Part shown: positions 9,212-18,652 of the stretch, piece after piece
How positions within the stretch are numbered: position 1 is the stretch's first letter
How the letters are laid out: the number at the start of each line of letters is the position of its first letter
Source: Aestuariivivens marinum
GTDB taxonomy: Bacteria; Bacteroidota; Bacteroidia; Flavobacteriales; Flavobacteriaceae
Assembly: GCF_022662175.1 (NCBI RefSeq)
Contig: NZ_JAKMCR010000007.1
Location: 32,208 to 96,207 of the forward strand
DNA length: 64,000 bases
Direction: 5' to 3'
Program-made: the position numbers and the translations under genes
The notes under the pieces: generated by a model
What the model was told of the DNA's origin: nothing
The model's input: the letters and a program-made list of their open reading frames with translations, nothing else
The model's database searches: none

Positions 9212-9898
9212 TTGAAAACAGTGAAAAAAACCACAATATTACTAGGCGTTTTATTAACTGCATGTTATAGTTATGCACAGATTAATCCCGAAGATAAATG
9301 GGCTACATGGTACGGTTTGGGAGGAAATTATCGGATTTCCGAAAAATCAAGCATTGAAACTTTCACATATTTATGGCATTATGAGTTAAACGACAATTTT
9401 AATTTCTTGTTATTAAATTTTGGATACAACTATCATTTTAATCCAAAACTAACAGGAACAGTTTTTTGGGGATATGCTGATATTGATAGTGAAATGAATA
9501 TGAGTTCTCCTCACAGTTCTGAAATACGTTTAGCCGAACAAGTTGCGTTTAAGCATAAATTGAGTACAATACCCTTAGACCATAGGTTTAGAATTGAGCA
9601 TCGTTTTCTTAGAAAACCTAACTCAAAACAAAACGTGGCTCGCCTTCGCTATCGCTTAGGCACAAAATTTAATTTGAACAAGATTTTATTTGTTCGTATT
9701 CACAATGAAATATTGCTTTCTCCTAAATTAGAAAACTCTTCTGAAAACAGATTTTATTCCGGACTGGGTTTTAACATTTCCAAATCCAATAATATCCAAT
9801 TGGGTTATATGAACAGAAATACCCCAAACAAGGACAATTTACACCGAATACAAATGGCACTCTTTATTAAAATTGATTTTCGAAAAAATAAAAATTAA
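9212..9898 (+). CDS. DUF2490 domain-containing outer-membrane-type beta-barrel protein
   Basis: A 228-residue exported protein with a signal peptide ending in CYSYAQ, followed by alternating aromatic and polar strands (WATWYGLGGNYRISEKSSIE, then YNYHFNPKLTGTVFWGYADI) and a strand-like C-terminus ending in a basic tail. This matches my recollection of DUF2490, a family of small outer-membrane barrels common in Bacteroidota. The start could be TTG at 9212 or GTG at 9221; both lie in front of the signal peptide and I cannot decide between them. It is isolated by the pckA terminator upstream and faces a convergent MATE gene. Confidence 0.75.
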   Translation: MKTVKKTTILLGVLLTACYSYAQINPEDKWATWYGLGGNYRISEKSSIETFTYLWHYELNDNFNFLLLNFGYNYHFNPKLTGTVFWGYADIDSEMNMSSPHSSEIRLAEQVAFKHKLSTIPLDHRFRIEHRFLRKPNSKQNVARLRYRLGTKFNLNKILFVRIHNEILLSPKLENSSENRFYSGLGFNISKSNNIQLGYMNRNTPNKDNLHRIQMALFIKIDFRKNKN

Positions 9899-9941
9899 TC
9901 TACTGGGGATTTATAAATCTTTTAATTTCTATTGTCTGCAA

Positions 9942-11348
9942 TTAAACCACCACCGCCTTCCAATATCCCTTTTTAAACCAAATTATAGCAATAATGGCAA
10001 TCAATACTTCGGCAACTGTAATAGCCCAAAACACACCTGAAGGTCCAAAATCTAAAGTAATAGCCATAACATAGGCAAACGGCAACTGTAATAACCAAAA
10101 GCACACAAAATTAATATAGGTAGGTGTCTTGGTATCTCCTGCCCCATTAAATGCATTTATGACCACCATACCATAGCCATAAAAAATATAGCCTGCAGCT
10201 ATAACCCGTAAGCACAAACTACCGTACTTAACCACATCTGGAGTTGTATTAAACAACACAATAATTTGAGGCGCAAACACCAAATAAACCACAGAAACAA
10301 AACCCATAAAAACAGCACTGTACTTGCCCGTTTTCCATACCGACTGTTCCGCACGATCTGGTTTTTTAGCACCCAAATTTTGCCCAACTAAAGTAGCCGC
10401 TGCATTGCTCATACCCCAAGCAGGCATCATTGTGAACATCATTACACGAATAGCAATTGTATAACCAGCTAATACTTCACTGCCAAACTCACTCATAATG
10501 CGCATTAAAAATACCCAAGATGATGTTCCAATTAAAAACTGCCCTATTCCTCCCAACGACACCTTTATTAAGTTAAACATCACTTTAAACCTCAATACCA
10601 AATCGTTTAATCCAATTTTAATTTTGCTATAGCCTATAAACAAAATAACCAACTGGAAAATCACAGCAGTTCCCCTACCAATGGTTGTTGCTATAGCAGC
10701 TCCTTTCACACCAAATTCAGGAATTGGCCCAAAACCAAAAATTAAAATAGGATCAAGAATAATATTAAGCCCATTTGATAAGACCAAAGTCCACATAGCT
10801 ACCGAGGCATCTCCTGCTCCCCTAAAAATAGCATTGATTAAAAATAATAACATAATGGTTACGTTACCTCCCAATAGCACCTGTGCATAACCATAACCCT
10901 CGGCAATTAAATCTGGTTCACCCCCCATTAACTCCAAAATATGTTTAGGATAAATAATTCCAATAGCACTAATAATCGCAGCAATAAATACGCCTAAAAA
11001 AATAACTTGCACTGCTGCATTTGATGCGCCTTTTAAATCTTTTTCTCCTACCCGTCTAGCTACAACGGCCGTTGCTGCCATGCTTAATCCTATGGCAACA
11101 GCATACACCAAGGTTATTACAGATTCCGTTAAACCTATGGTGGCTACTGCATTCACACTTACTTGGGAAACATATAAAATGTCTACCAAAGCAAAAATGG
11201 ATTCCATGAGCATTTCTAAAATCATGGGAATCGACAACATAAAGACAGCTTTTCTAATACTTCCTGATGTAAATTCCTGTTCTTTACCTGTTACAGCAAT
11301 TTTAAAATATTGAAAAAGTTGTTTTAAAGTGATTTTACCTGATTGCAT
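9942..11348 (-). CDS. MATE family efflux transporter
   Basis: An approximately 468-residue, 12-helix inner-membrane exporter. Two repeats of six helices are visible, each beginning with a segment such as LSIPMILEMLMESIFALVDI and MRIMSEFGSEVLAGYTIAIR. Conserved features include LVGQNLGAKKPDRAE and NAFNGAGDTKTP, both typical of the NorM/DinF-like multidrug and toxic compound extrusion family, which expels drugs in exchange for Na+ or H+. The ATG at 11348 is preferred over 11375 because the upstream nine residues look untranslated; a methionine start further in is unlikely because the domain begins soon after. The drug range is unknown. Confidence 0.9.
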   Translation of the reverse strand: MQSGKITLKQLFQYFKIAVTGKEQEFTSGSIRKAVFMLSIPMILEMLMESIFALVDILYVSQVSVNAVATIGLTESVITLVYAVAIGLSMAATAVVARRVGEKDLKGASNAAVQVIFLGVFIAAIISAIGIIYPKHILELMGGEPDLIAEGYGYAQVLLGGNVTIMLLFLINAIFRGAGDASVAMWTLVLSNGLNIILDPILIFGFGPIPEFGVKGAAIATTIGRGTAVIFQLVILFIGYSKIKIGLNDLVLRFKVMFNLIKVSLGGIGQFLIGTSSWVFLMRIMSEFGSEVLAGYTIAIRVMMFTMMPAWGMSNAAATLVGQNLGAKKPDRAEQSVWKTGKYSAVFMGFVSVVYLVFAPQIIVLFNTTPDVVKYGSLCLRVIAAGYIFYGYGMVVINAFNGAGDTKTPTYINFVCFWLLQLPFAYVMAITLDFGPSGVFWAITVAEVLIAIIAIIWFKKGYWKAVVV

Positions 11349-11593
11349 TCTTAAAAATTGTAAACATATTAACACACCAAACCCTCTACCGTTTAGCTCA
11401 TTTTTTGCTCGAGAGAACCCCGATGCACAACAGAAGTCGACTTAAACAATCATAAGTAACAAATATGGAGAATTAATTTAAATCTTCAAAATACTTTTTT
11501 ACGGTTTCTTGCAATGTGTATCTTCGCATAAAATAATTTCAACCTTTTATAAGTCTTTTCAATAACTTAATAACCAACAATCAGTAATCTAAA

Positions 11594-12253
11594 ATGCTTA
11601 AAGCTGTTATTTTTGATATGGACGGTGTTATTGTCGACAGTGAACAACTACACCGCAAAGCCTATCAACGTATGTTCAAAGACGTGAACATTGATGTTAG
11701 TGATGCTCTCTACGAATCTTACACAGGGCAAGCTACCTTACCTATTTGTAAGCACTTATGCCAACATTTTAACTTAAATGAGCAACCCGAAACTTTAGTT
11801 GCTTTAAAGCGTAAGCACTACAAATATTTGTTCGACAACGATACTAGTTTTAAACTTATTGATGGCGTTTTGGATCTAATCAAGAATTATTACAACAACG
11901 GACTAACATTAGTATTGGGTTCCTCGGCATCGATGCCCAATATTGAACGTATTTTTGAACGTTTTGACTTAGACCGGTACTTTAAAGCAAAATTGAGTGG
12001 TGCCGAGTTAAAGGAATCGAAACCTCATCCCGAAATTTTTATCAAAGCTGCACAATCTTCTGGATTTAACACTAACGAATGTATGGTTATAGAAGATTCA
12101 ACCAACGGTATTAAAGCAGCTAAAGCAGCCCAAATTTTTTGTATTGCTTACGATAGTGAGCACTCAAAAAACCAAGATTATACGGAAGCAGATATTGTCA
12201 TTTCCGATTTTAAGGATATTTATTTTAATACCATTAATACTTTATTGACCTAA
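11594..12253 (+). CDS. HAD superfamily hydrolase, beta-phosphoglucomutase-like
   Basis: A 219-residue cytoplasmic phosphatase or mutase of HAD subfamily IA. Motif I is FDMDGVIVDSE (nucleophile Asp8, general acid Asp10), motif II is LGSSAS at about residue 115, motif III Lys lies in ESKPHPEIF at about 145, and motif IV is IEDSTNGI at about 170. The helical cap between motifs I and II is of the PGM-like C1 type. Relatives include beta-phosphoglucomutase and phosphoglycolate or sugar-phosphate phosphatases; the family signature does not settle the substrate. The last 4 bp overlap the end of the convergent DUF922 gene. Confidence 0.87.
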   Translation: MLKAVIFDMDGVIVDSEQLHRKAYQRMFKDVNIDVSDALYESYTGQATLPICKHLCQHFNLNEQPETLVALKRKHYKYLFDNDTSFKLIDGVLDLIKNYYNNGLTLVLGSSASMPNIERIFERFDLDRYFKAKLSGAELKESKPHPEIFIKAAQSSGFNTNECMVIEDSTNGIKAAKAAQIFCIAYDSEHSKNQDYTEADIVISDFKDIYFNTINTLLT

Positions 12254-13086
12254 TTTGTTTTATATAGGTCGTACTTAGCTAACTCTAATTCAACTATAGC
12301 CTCCCATTTTTCCTGAACTTCCTTTTTATCTCCCCGCTGAGTTTCGTAATCGTACTCTTCCTGACGGTCTTGCCACTGCTTTTTTATATCATGAAATATT
12401 GACATAGCTTTCGAACTATTTTTCATTGAAACATTAGCATCACTAAACGCTTTTCTTAACATTCTAGAATAGATTTCGGTAATATCGAAATGAATTTGTT
12501 CATGTCTTAAAACATAGTCTGATTTTCCTTTTGGTAATACCCAGCTACCATGATTAATAAAAATCGTTCTAACAAAAAGTTTGCCGTCTTTAAAAGGGTT
12601 TATACTACTAGGCTCAAAAATAATAGCAGAATTAGTTACGGCTAATGCCTTTGGAAAGTTTTCAATATTTGGAATTCCCTTAAAATCATCCCATATTAAC
12701 TTCCTGTCGGGAGACCATTCAATTTCTTTCTCATACTTTTTTACTTGACCTACCTTATAAATTTTTGCCCATAACCTATCACAAGTACTCCATTTATCTG
12801 CACGTTTGTGTTTTGTTAATTTAATAAGGTTAGCTCCTACTTTCCTTGCTAAAATTTTTAAATTATGAATATTTTCATAATACGAACAATTATTGGACAA
12901 TCCATTGTCAATAGCTTTTATTTCTCCAATGGGATCTTCGCTTATTCCTTGTTCATCATAAATATCAAGAACAACAACCAACTCATTTTCAGGTAATCCA
13001 GGTAATTTTTTAAAGATATTACTTCGCAATTTTGGTGAGCAAGAGCATACAATTACAAATAATAGAGCAATAAAAAGTAGTTTCAA
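12250..13086 (-). CDS. DUF922-like putative zinc protease, lipoprotein
   Basis: A 278-residue exported protein. The N-terminus MKLLFIALLFVIVCSC ends in a lipobox-like VCSC. The C-terminal half contains KLIWDDFKGIPN at about residues 148-159 and LRHEQIHFDITEIYSRML at about residues 207-224, where HEQIH is an HExxH zinc-protease motif. The pairing of a WDDF segment with HExxH is the pattern I know from DUF922, a group of predicted zinc peptidases. The first 120 residues have no recognisable domain. It lies 10 bp downstream of ccsBA on the same strand and may be co-transcribed with it. Substrate is unknown. Confidence 0.7.
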   Translation of the reverse strand: MKLLFIALLFVIVCSCSPKLRSNIFKKLPGLPENELVVVLDIYDEQGISEDPIGEIKAIDNGLSNNCSYYENIHNLKILARKVGANLIKLTKHKRADKWSTCDRLWAKIYKVGQVKKYEKEIEWSPDRKLIWDDFKGIPNIENFPKALAVTNSAIIFEPSSINPFKDGKLFVRTIFINHGSWVLPKGKSDYVLRHEQIHFDITEIYSRMLRKAFSDANVSMKNSSKAMSIFHDIKKQWQDRQEEYDYETQRGDKKEVQEKWEAIVELELAKYDLYKTN

Positions 13087-13096
13087 ACTTTTATAA

Positions 13097-16000
13097 TTAT
13101 TGTTCTTTGTAATATTTCACGAAACCCTTATAGCTAAAAAACCCTAGCAGCCCCACCAATGTAACTGCGATAGCTATAATTTTAAAACTATCTAATTGCT
13201 GTCCAGACTGGTACGAGTGCAATCCTGCTAAATAAAAGTTCACGCCAAAGTAAGTAAAGATTATAAACGAGATGGCTATAACAGAACATAGGTTAAAAAT
13301 CCAGCGACCTCTAAGCCCAGGAACCAATCTCATATGTATAACAAAGGCATAAATCATGATACTTATAAGCGCCCAAGTTTCCTTTGGGTCCCAACCCCAA
13401 TAGCGTCCCCAACTTTCGTTGGCCCACATACCACCCAAAAAGTTTCCGATGGTTAACATAACCAAGCCAACGGTTAAAGCCATTTCGTTTACTATAGTCA
13501 GCTCTTTGATGTTCAAGTCCATCTTTACCTTATTCTTAGCAGTAGTTAACACCATAAGAAATAAAGACACCACACCTAAAATCATACCCAAAGCAAACGG
13601 ACCATAACTGGCTACAATAATGGCTACATGTATCATAAGCCAATAACTGTTTAAAACAGGCTGTAAGTTTCCAATGTCGGGATCCATCCATTGAAAATGC
13701 GCCACCATTAATAACATAGAGGTTACAAAAGCGGCAGCAGCCATTGTTAAGCTACTTTTTCTTCCAAAAATCAACCCAAACAACATGGTTGCCCAGGCCA
13801 CATATATCATGGACTCGTATGCATTACTCCATGGCGCATGGCCCGATACGTACCAGCGTGTAATTAATCCGGCCAAGTGTAGAACAAACAACCCAACTAT
13901 AATCCATTTTAAAACCTTTACAGTTGCTACTATGTACTTACTTTTATCTTTTAATATTTGAACAATGAGTAAAACAAACATTAAGCTACTGGCATACATG
14001 TACCAGCTAAACAATTTTTTAAAAATATCGTATTTATTGTATAATACTTCAGTATGTATCTTATCGTCATTTAACATAACTTCCGATCCATATTTATGTT
14101 GGGTTTTCTTAAAAGCATCCAACAGTTTTTCTGCTTCTGAAAAATCTCCGGTTTGTTTGGCCTTATTAAGGGTATACAAATAAGCCTGAAAACCATTTTT
14201 TATAAAGTTACCATATAACGAATCCTTAATTTTATGGATTCCCATTTTGTAATCGTGAGAGGTAATCCAGGTATTATTTTCGTCATTGGGAACAGGAAAT
14301 AATCGCAACGACATGCCTTCAATTGCATTATAAAGCAAGTTAACCTTATTATAGGCTTGCTGTATTTCTTTTTGATAACCATTGGGCTTGGTCGTATTAA
14401 AGGCGTCTTCTAAATAGGGCTGCAGCTTAAAGTCTCCCCGTTCTGTAAAGAAATCGGCTAAGGTCACATATTTATCCTCTACACTAGTACCTATTATATG
14501 CCTTATGGTATCGGCCTTTTTCTTTGCCAAATAAATAACCGGTACATTGTACCAGAGCTTTGGACTTTCTTGAATCGATAAAAATACTTGATGGGCATCA
14601 AACCCTCCATAAATGTCATGCTTACTTATTTTTCGAAGCATTTCGGAAGCATAGGTACTCACCGGTTTCATACGTCCGTCATAATCCTGAATTACCAAAT
14701 GGGCAAAACGCTCGGCATGTTCTTTAGGCGTTATGTTCGCTATTAAAATGGAGTCTATCTGTGCCTTTGTGGGTATGTGTTGCCCTTGTGAATGCAAGCC
14801 GTGGTTATCATCCTTATTTTCTTGATGGCCTTGTGAAAATCCATAAACCCCCAAAAACAACAATAAAATTGTAATAAGTTTTGCCTTTTTGGCTTTAGCT
14901 TTTTTAAGCTGTTTCCTTAAATCTGAAAATCTACTGCCTTTTGTAAATAAAATAGCCAATAAGCCCAAATAGAGCATAAAATAACCAATATAGGTAAACA
15001 AGGTACCCCAATAATCATGATTAACAGAAAGAATAGTTCCCTTTTCATCAGGGAAAAAACTAGATTGAAAAAAACGATACCCTCTATGGTTTAAAATATT
15101 GTTCATGTATATTTTATAATCGAAGGTCCCTTCCTTTTTATCAAAAACCGTCACATCGCTGGAATAGGCTGAATTGATATTGGACCCTGGGAATTTATCG
15201 GCTACAAAATCATTTAGCTTAATTGAAAAGGGTAACTTTAAGGTCTTGGCTCCATACTTAAAGGCAAAATCGAGACCTCCCAACTTCATTTGCTTAAAAC
15301 CATTGTCAATACCTTGTCCGCCCAATAAACCAATACGCTTGCTTTCTCCATTAGTGGTTACTTTTAACACCACCCCATCGGTGTCGTTCTTTAGAATTTG
15401 AGATTTTGGAACGACATCGAAAACACCCTTAATAACAGGTTTAGGAAACACCATTTGCATATTACCAATCACATAGCGCGAACGCAAATGTAAGGGCTGC
15501 AAACTATCCTTAACCAATTGTCCTTTGGTCATTGTAGCCATTGTCATGTACTCCCCTTCAAACGGTGAATTAATACTTAATGAGTCGCCTTGGTAAGTTA
15601 TATTTACAGCGCCTTTGGTTGGTTTATTAAGTGCAAAAAGGATATTGTGGATACTGGCTACCTGGCCTACCTTTAAAAAATGGTTGTGTGAACCATTGGC
15701 TCCAGCCTCTACCATTTTAAGATATGCTTCACCATTCTCATCTGGAATAATATCTTCTTCGGCTCCAACAATAAATTTTTCCAGCTCGATGGTTACTGGC
15801 TGTTTATTATACTTTGTATTTATTTTAAAATGGTTATCCAATCGAGGAGAAAAGTCAACTTCACTTTCAATGGGAAGCCTTTGCGGCAAACCATCAATCA
15901 TATAATCTCCATCAATATAAGTTGTTATATATGTTTTTTGTGACAAAAATGTATTTTTCGTTGCCCCTTCCCTAATGGCCATCATACCTTCAAAACCTAT

Positions 16001-16303
16001 ATATCGTGTGATTAATGCACCAAGCAAAATGAATATAAATGCAAAATGCAGGATAAAAGTTGCCCACTTTTCCTTTTTAAATAAACGATACCTAAAAATG
16101 TTCCCTATAAAATTAATCACAAAAAACACCATAATAGCCTCGAACCACCAAGCATTGTATATCAAGCTTCTAGAGTAGGGCGTTGGCGAGGTTTCCTGTC
16201 CGGCATCCATGAAAGTACCTGTAGCCATGGCTGCTGCGAAAACAATAAATAAAATAGCGGTAAGTTTTGTAGAAAAAAGAATTTTAGTGAGTTTTTCTTG
16301 CAT
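13097..16303 (-). CDS. ccsA: Cytochrome c biogenesis protein, fused ResB-CcsA (system II, CcsBA type)
   Basis: A 1068-residue inner-membrane protein that exports haem and attaches it to the CXXCH motifs of apocytochromes c in the periplasm. The N-terminal 470 residues are ResB/Ccs1-like: several helices, then a large periplasmic domain. A long hydrophilic linker rich in His and Gln (residues about 490-760) leads into the CcsA half with eight or so helices. The haem-handling WWD signature is WGWDPKETW at about residue 970, preceded by WANESWGRY. Fusions of the two subunits are known from Bacteroidota and Epsilonproteobacteria. The downstream DUF922 gene lies 10 bp away. The ATG at 16303 gives the amphipathic MQEKLTKILFSTKL start usual in the family. 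Confidence 0.92.
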   Translation of the reverse strand: MQEKLTKILFSTKLTAILFIVFAAAMATGTFMDAGQETSPTPYSRSLIYNAWWFEAIMVFFVINFIGNIFRYRLFKKEKWATFILHFAFIFILLGALITRYIGFEGMMAIREGATKNTFLSQKTYITTYIDGDYMIDGLPQRLPIESEVDFSPRLDNHFKINTKYNKQPVTIELEKFIVGAEEDIIPDENGEAYLKMVEAGANGSHNHFLKVGQVASIHNILFALNKPTKGAVNITYQGDSLSINSPFEGEYMTMATMTKGQLVKDSLQPLHLRSRYVIGNMQMVFPKPVIKGVFDVVPKSQILKNDTDGVVLKVTTNGESKRIGLLGGQGIDNGFKQMKLGGLDFAFKYGAKTLKLPFSIKLNDFVADKFPGSNINSAYSSDVTVFDKKEGTFDYKIYMNNILNHRGYRFFQSSFFPDEKGTILSVNHDYWGTLFTYIGYFMLYLGLLAILFTKGSRFSDLRKQLKKAKAKKAKLITILLLFLGVYGFSQGHQENKDDNHGLHSQGQHIPTKAQIDSILIANITPKEHAERFAHLVIQDYDGRMKPVSTYASEMLRKISKHDIYGGFDAHQVFLSIQESPKLWYNVPVIYLAKKKADTIRHIIGTSVEDKYVTLADFFTERGDFKLQPYLEDAFNTTKPNGYQKEIQQAYNKVNLLYNAIEGMSLRLFPVPNDENNTWITSHDYKMGIHKIKDSLYGNFIKNGFQAYLYTLNKAKQTGDFSEAEKLLDAFKKTQHKYGSEVMLNDDKIHTEVLYNKYDIFKKLFSWYMYASSLMFVLLIVQILKDKSKYIVATVKVLKWIIVGLFVLHLAGLITRWYVSGHAPWSNAYESMIYVAWATMLFGLIFGRKSSLTMAAAAFVTSMLLMVAHFQWMDPDIGNLQPVLNSYWLMIHVAIIVASYGPFALGMILGVVSLFLMVLTTAKNKVKMDLNIKELTIVNEMALTVGLVMLTIGNFLGGMWANESWGRYWGWDPKETWALISIMIYAFVIHMRLVPGLRGRWIFNLCSVIAISFIIFTYFGVNFYLAGLHSYQSGQQLDSFKIIAIAVTLVGLLGFFSYKGFVKYYKEQ

Positions 16304-16521
16304 GATATACCCATTTTAAGGTCGTGCAAATTTACATATTTCAATTTAGTTTAAGATGTTAAAATTAAGTATAGTTAATGATCGTTAGGTAATTGACATT
16401 TTACAACAAATTCTCAAGTTTTTCCTTTTTATAATTTTTGGGTTTATACAAATTCCCATTAAAGCCTTAAAAATCTATTGAAGTACTCTTAAAATAACCT
16501 AATACAAAGAACATATTCTAC

Positions 16522-16911
16522 CTAATTACTTCTGGCTTCAAAAATCTTTAAATATAAAAACGTTGCCATTTTTCTAGCCCTACGTTTGGCATTTTCAGCA
16601 TAGTCACCTTCAAACAATCCATCAATAGTTTGAATCCATAAATTTAACCAAAGCCCAAAATGACGCTCGGTAATAGCATGGCCATGGGCTTTATCAACTT
16701 CAACATGTACCTCTAAAGGATTGCCTAAATATCGTGTTTTTAAAAACAGACTAGATTCCCAAAAGGTGGTGAGATTATCTAAATGAACGTCCCAATCTTT
16801 AATGGTTTCATTAAAAAAAGGCCCTAATTCTTTACTAAGCCTTATTTTTTCATAAAATGATGATACCAATAAATAAACATCCTCTCGTGTTTTTATGTCT
16901 TTCTTTTGCAT
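16522..16911 (-). CDS. Group III truncated haemoglobin
   Basis: A 129-residue globin of the truncated 2-over-2 class. The sequence runs from REDVYLLVSSFYEKI (helices A and B) over FFNETIKDWDVHLDNLTTFW to HVEVDKAHGHAITERHFGLW, where the His before the FGLW helix is the expected proximal haem ligand. Length and the HFGLWLNLW segment fit group III. These proteins bind oxygen, nitric oxide or sulfide, but no single role is established. I chose ATG 16911 (MQKKDIKTRED) because upstream in-frame codons to 17037 overlap the divergent DUF2520 gene and have no globin similarity. The two genes are divergent with an 81-bp gap. Confidence 0.88.
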   Translation of the reverse strand: MQKKDIKTREDVYLLVSSFYEKIRLSKELGPFFNETIKDWDVHLDNLTTFWESSLFLKTRYLGNPLEVHVEVDKAHGHAITERHFGLWLNLWIQTIDGLFEGDYAENAKRRARKMATFLYLKIFEARSN

Positions 16912-16992
16912 AAGCACAAATATAGCCTTAATCTCAATTAATAACCCACATAATCGGTTTTTAAATACCGTATTATTACCTATTTTAGCACC

Positions 16993-17760
16993 ATGATTTC
17001 GGTAATCCTTCTTGGCGCCGGTAATGTCGCCACCCATTTATTCAAGGCTTTAAAAAAAGCTGAAAATATAACTGTTACACAATGGTATAATAGGCGATTT
17101 AAATCCATTAGTATTTATCAGAACACTATTGAAGTTACTGATAACTTAAACGCTTTAAAAGAAGCCGACATCTATATTCTAGCAGTAAGTGATGATGCCA
17201 TTGCCGAATTATCATCCCAACTACCTTTTGAAAATAGGCTGGTACTGCACACATCAGGTAGTGTAAACGTACATGATATGGACAAGAAAAACCGACGTGG
17301 TGTACTATATCCGCTCCAAACCTTTAGCAAAAATGCTGAAATTGACTTTAGCAATGTGCCTATATGTATTGAAACGCTCCATAAACCAGATTACCATACG
17401 GTAAAGCAATTGGCTATTGGCTTAGGCAGTCCAACAAAGAAAGTGAATAGTGACCAACGAAGGGCATTACATATGGCGGCCGTTTTTGTTAATAATTTCA
17501 CCAATCAGTTATACCGTATCGGACATGAAATTACCGAAACCCAGGGTGCTGAATTCGAGCTTTTAAAACCGCTCATTATGGAAACCGCAAAAAAAGTGCA
17601 GACCATCTCGCCCTATATGGCTCAAACGGGGCCTGCAAAACGAGGTGATGAAAACACCATTAAAATACACTTAAATCAGTTGACCAACAAACAGCATCAA
17701 GAGATTTATAAACTGCTAACCTCATCAATCCAACAAACACATGGAAGAAAAAAGCTATAA
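16993..17760 (+). CDS. Rossmann-like and DUF2520 domain-containing protein
   Basis: A 255-residue protein with an N-terminal NAD(P)-binding fold (ILLGAGNVATHLFKAL, residues 5-20) and a C-terminal DUF2520 helical domain (about 130-250, with RRALHMAAVFVNNFTNQLY). The fold resembles pyrroline-5-carboxylate reductase and ketopantoate reductase relatives, but the substrate is not known. It begins a tight + strand run: the next gene, kdsC-like, starts 20 bp before this one ends, so translation is probably coupled. Confidence 0.88.
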   Translation: MISVILLGAGNVATHLFKALKKAENITVTQWYNRRFKSISIYQNTIEVTDNLNALKEADIYILAVSDDAIAELSSQLPFENRLVLHTSGSVNVHDMDKKNRRGVLYPLQTFSKNAEIDFSNVPICIETLHKPDYHTVKQLAIGLGSPTKKVNSDQRRALHMAAVFVNNFTNQLYRIGHEITETQGAEFELLKPLIMETAKKVQTISPYMAQTGPAKRGDENTIKIHLNQLTNKQHQEIYKLLTSSIQQTHGRKKL

Positions 17761-18271
17761 AGAATATTTAGAACACATTACCACCTTCATTTTTGATGTT
17801 GATGGTGTTTTAACTGATGGGTCGGTTATTATAGCCACTAATGGCGATATGCTTAGGACTATGAATATAAAAGATGGTTACGCCATTAAAACTGCTATTA
17901 ATAAAGGCTATAACATTTGCATTATATCAGGTGGAACGAATGAAGGTGTGCGTTTACGCTTAAAAGGCTTAGGCGTTAAAGATATTTATTTGGGCGCCCA
18001 TAACAAAATTGAGCAGCTTAATGACTACTTAAATAAAAATAGTATTAAACGGGAAAATGTGCTGTACATGGGTGATGATGTTCCCGATTATCCAGTTATG
18101 AAAATGATTGGTCTTCCTTGTTGTCCGCAAGATGCAGTACCTGAAATAAAGGCCATTTGCAAATATATTTCACATAAAAAAGGAGGTAAAGGCGCCGCTC
18201 GTGATGTTATTGAACAAGTTATGAAAGTACAAGGTAAATGGAACGGCAATTATGATGCAAAATACGACTAG
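17741..18271 (+). CDS. KdsC-like HAD-IIIA phosphatase (KDO 8-phosphate phosphatase type)
   Basis: A 176-residue cap-less HAD phosphatase. Motif I is FDVDGVLTDGS at about residues 14-24, motif II is IISGG at about 58-62, and motif IV is YMGDDVPDYPVMK at about 107-119. These are the KdsC signatures, for the enzyme that dephosphorylates 3-deoxy-D-manno-octulosonate 8-phosphate in lipopolysaccharide core synthesis. In Bacteroidota some members act on other ulosonates, so the exact substrate is an inference. It overlaps the DUF2520 gene by 20 bp. Confidence 0.85.
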   Translation: MEEKSYKEYLEHITTFIFDVDGVLTDGSVIIATNGDMLRTMNIKDGYAIKTAINKGYNICIISGGTNEGVRLRLKGLGVKDIYLGAHNKIEQLNDYLNKNSIKRENVLYMGDDVPDYPVMKMIGLPCCPQDAVPEIKAICKYISHKKGGKGAARDVIEQVMKVQGKWNGNYDAKYD

Positions 18272-18303
18272 TTTTTAATCACAGTAAACATTAATAAGCT
18301 TAT

Positions 18304-18617
18304 TTGACCCGAAATAAAAGAAGACATAGAACAGGCTTTGGATATATTGGATTTGGCAACAACCATAACGTGTTTAACCAAACCAATAACAAAGCATTTT
18401 CTTCTTTAAAAGACAAGCTAAATAAAGAAACCTATTACCGTTTTCAGCTTCACTTCTCACACCATAAGCTTACCCATGCCGAAAGACAGTTAATTAAAAA
18501 TAAAATAAGAAAATCGGAAAAAAAAAAATACGAAAAGCTTTTATCTTCTTTGGTATCGCTATGCTGATTTTAGGTTATTTTATTAAATTGGCTCTCGATA
18601 ATTTTGTTTCACGATAA
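18304..18617 (+). pseudogene. Small membrane protein with a frameshift at an A11 run
   Basis: The open frame from TTG 18304 stops at 18567 after 87 residues and ends abruptly in SLVSLC. A run of 11 A at 18517-18527 precedes this end. If one more A is read (or the ribosome slips by -1), the protein continues with RKAFIFFGIAMLILGYFIKL, a perfect transmembrane helix, plus LDNFVSR and stops at 18617. A basic soluble N-terminus followed by one C-terminal helix is common among small Flavobacteriaceae proteins, so I take the shifted frame as the natural tail. Causes may be a sequencing or assembly error at a homopolymer, a real mutation, or programmed slippage. It sits between the KdsC-like and UbiA genes on the same strand. 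Confidence 0.6.
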
Positions 18618-18652
18618 TAATTGTTGAACAGGTTATACTAAAACCTAAAACC

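Noticed and set aside
16912..17037. N-terminal extension of the truncated haemoglobin
   Set aside because: Overlaps the divergent DUF2520 gene and has no globin features.
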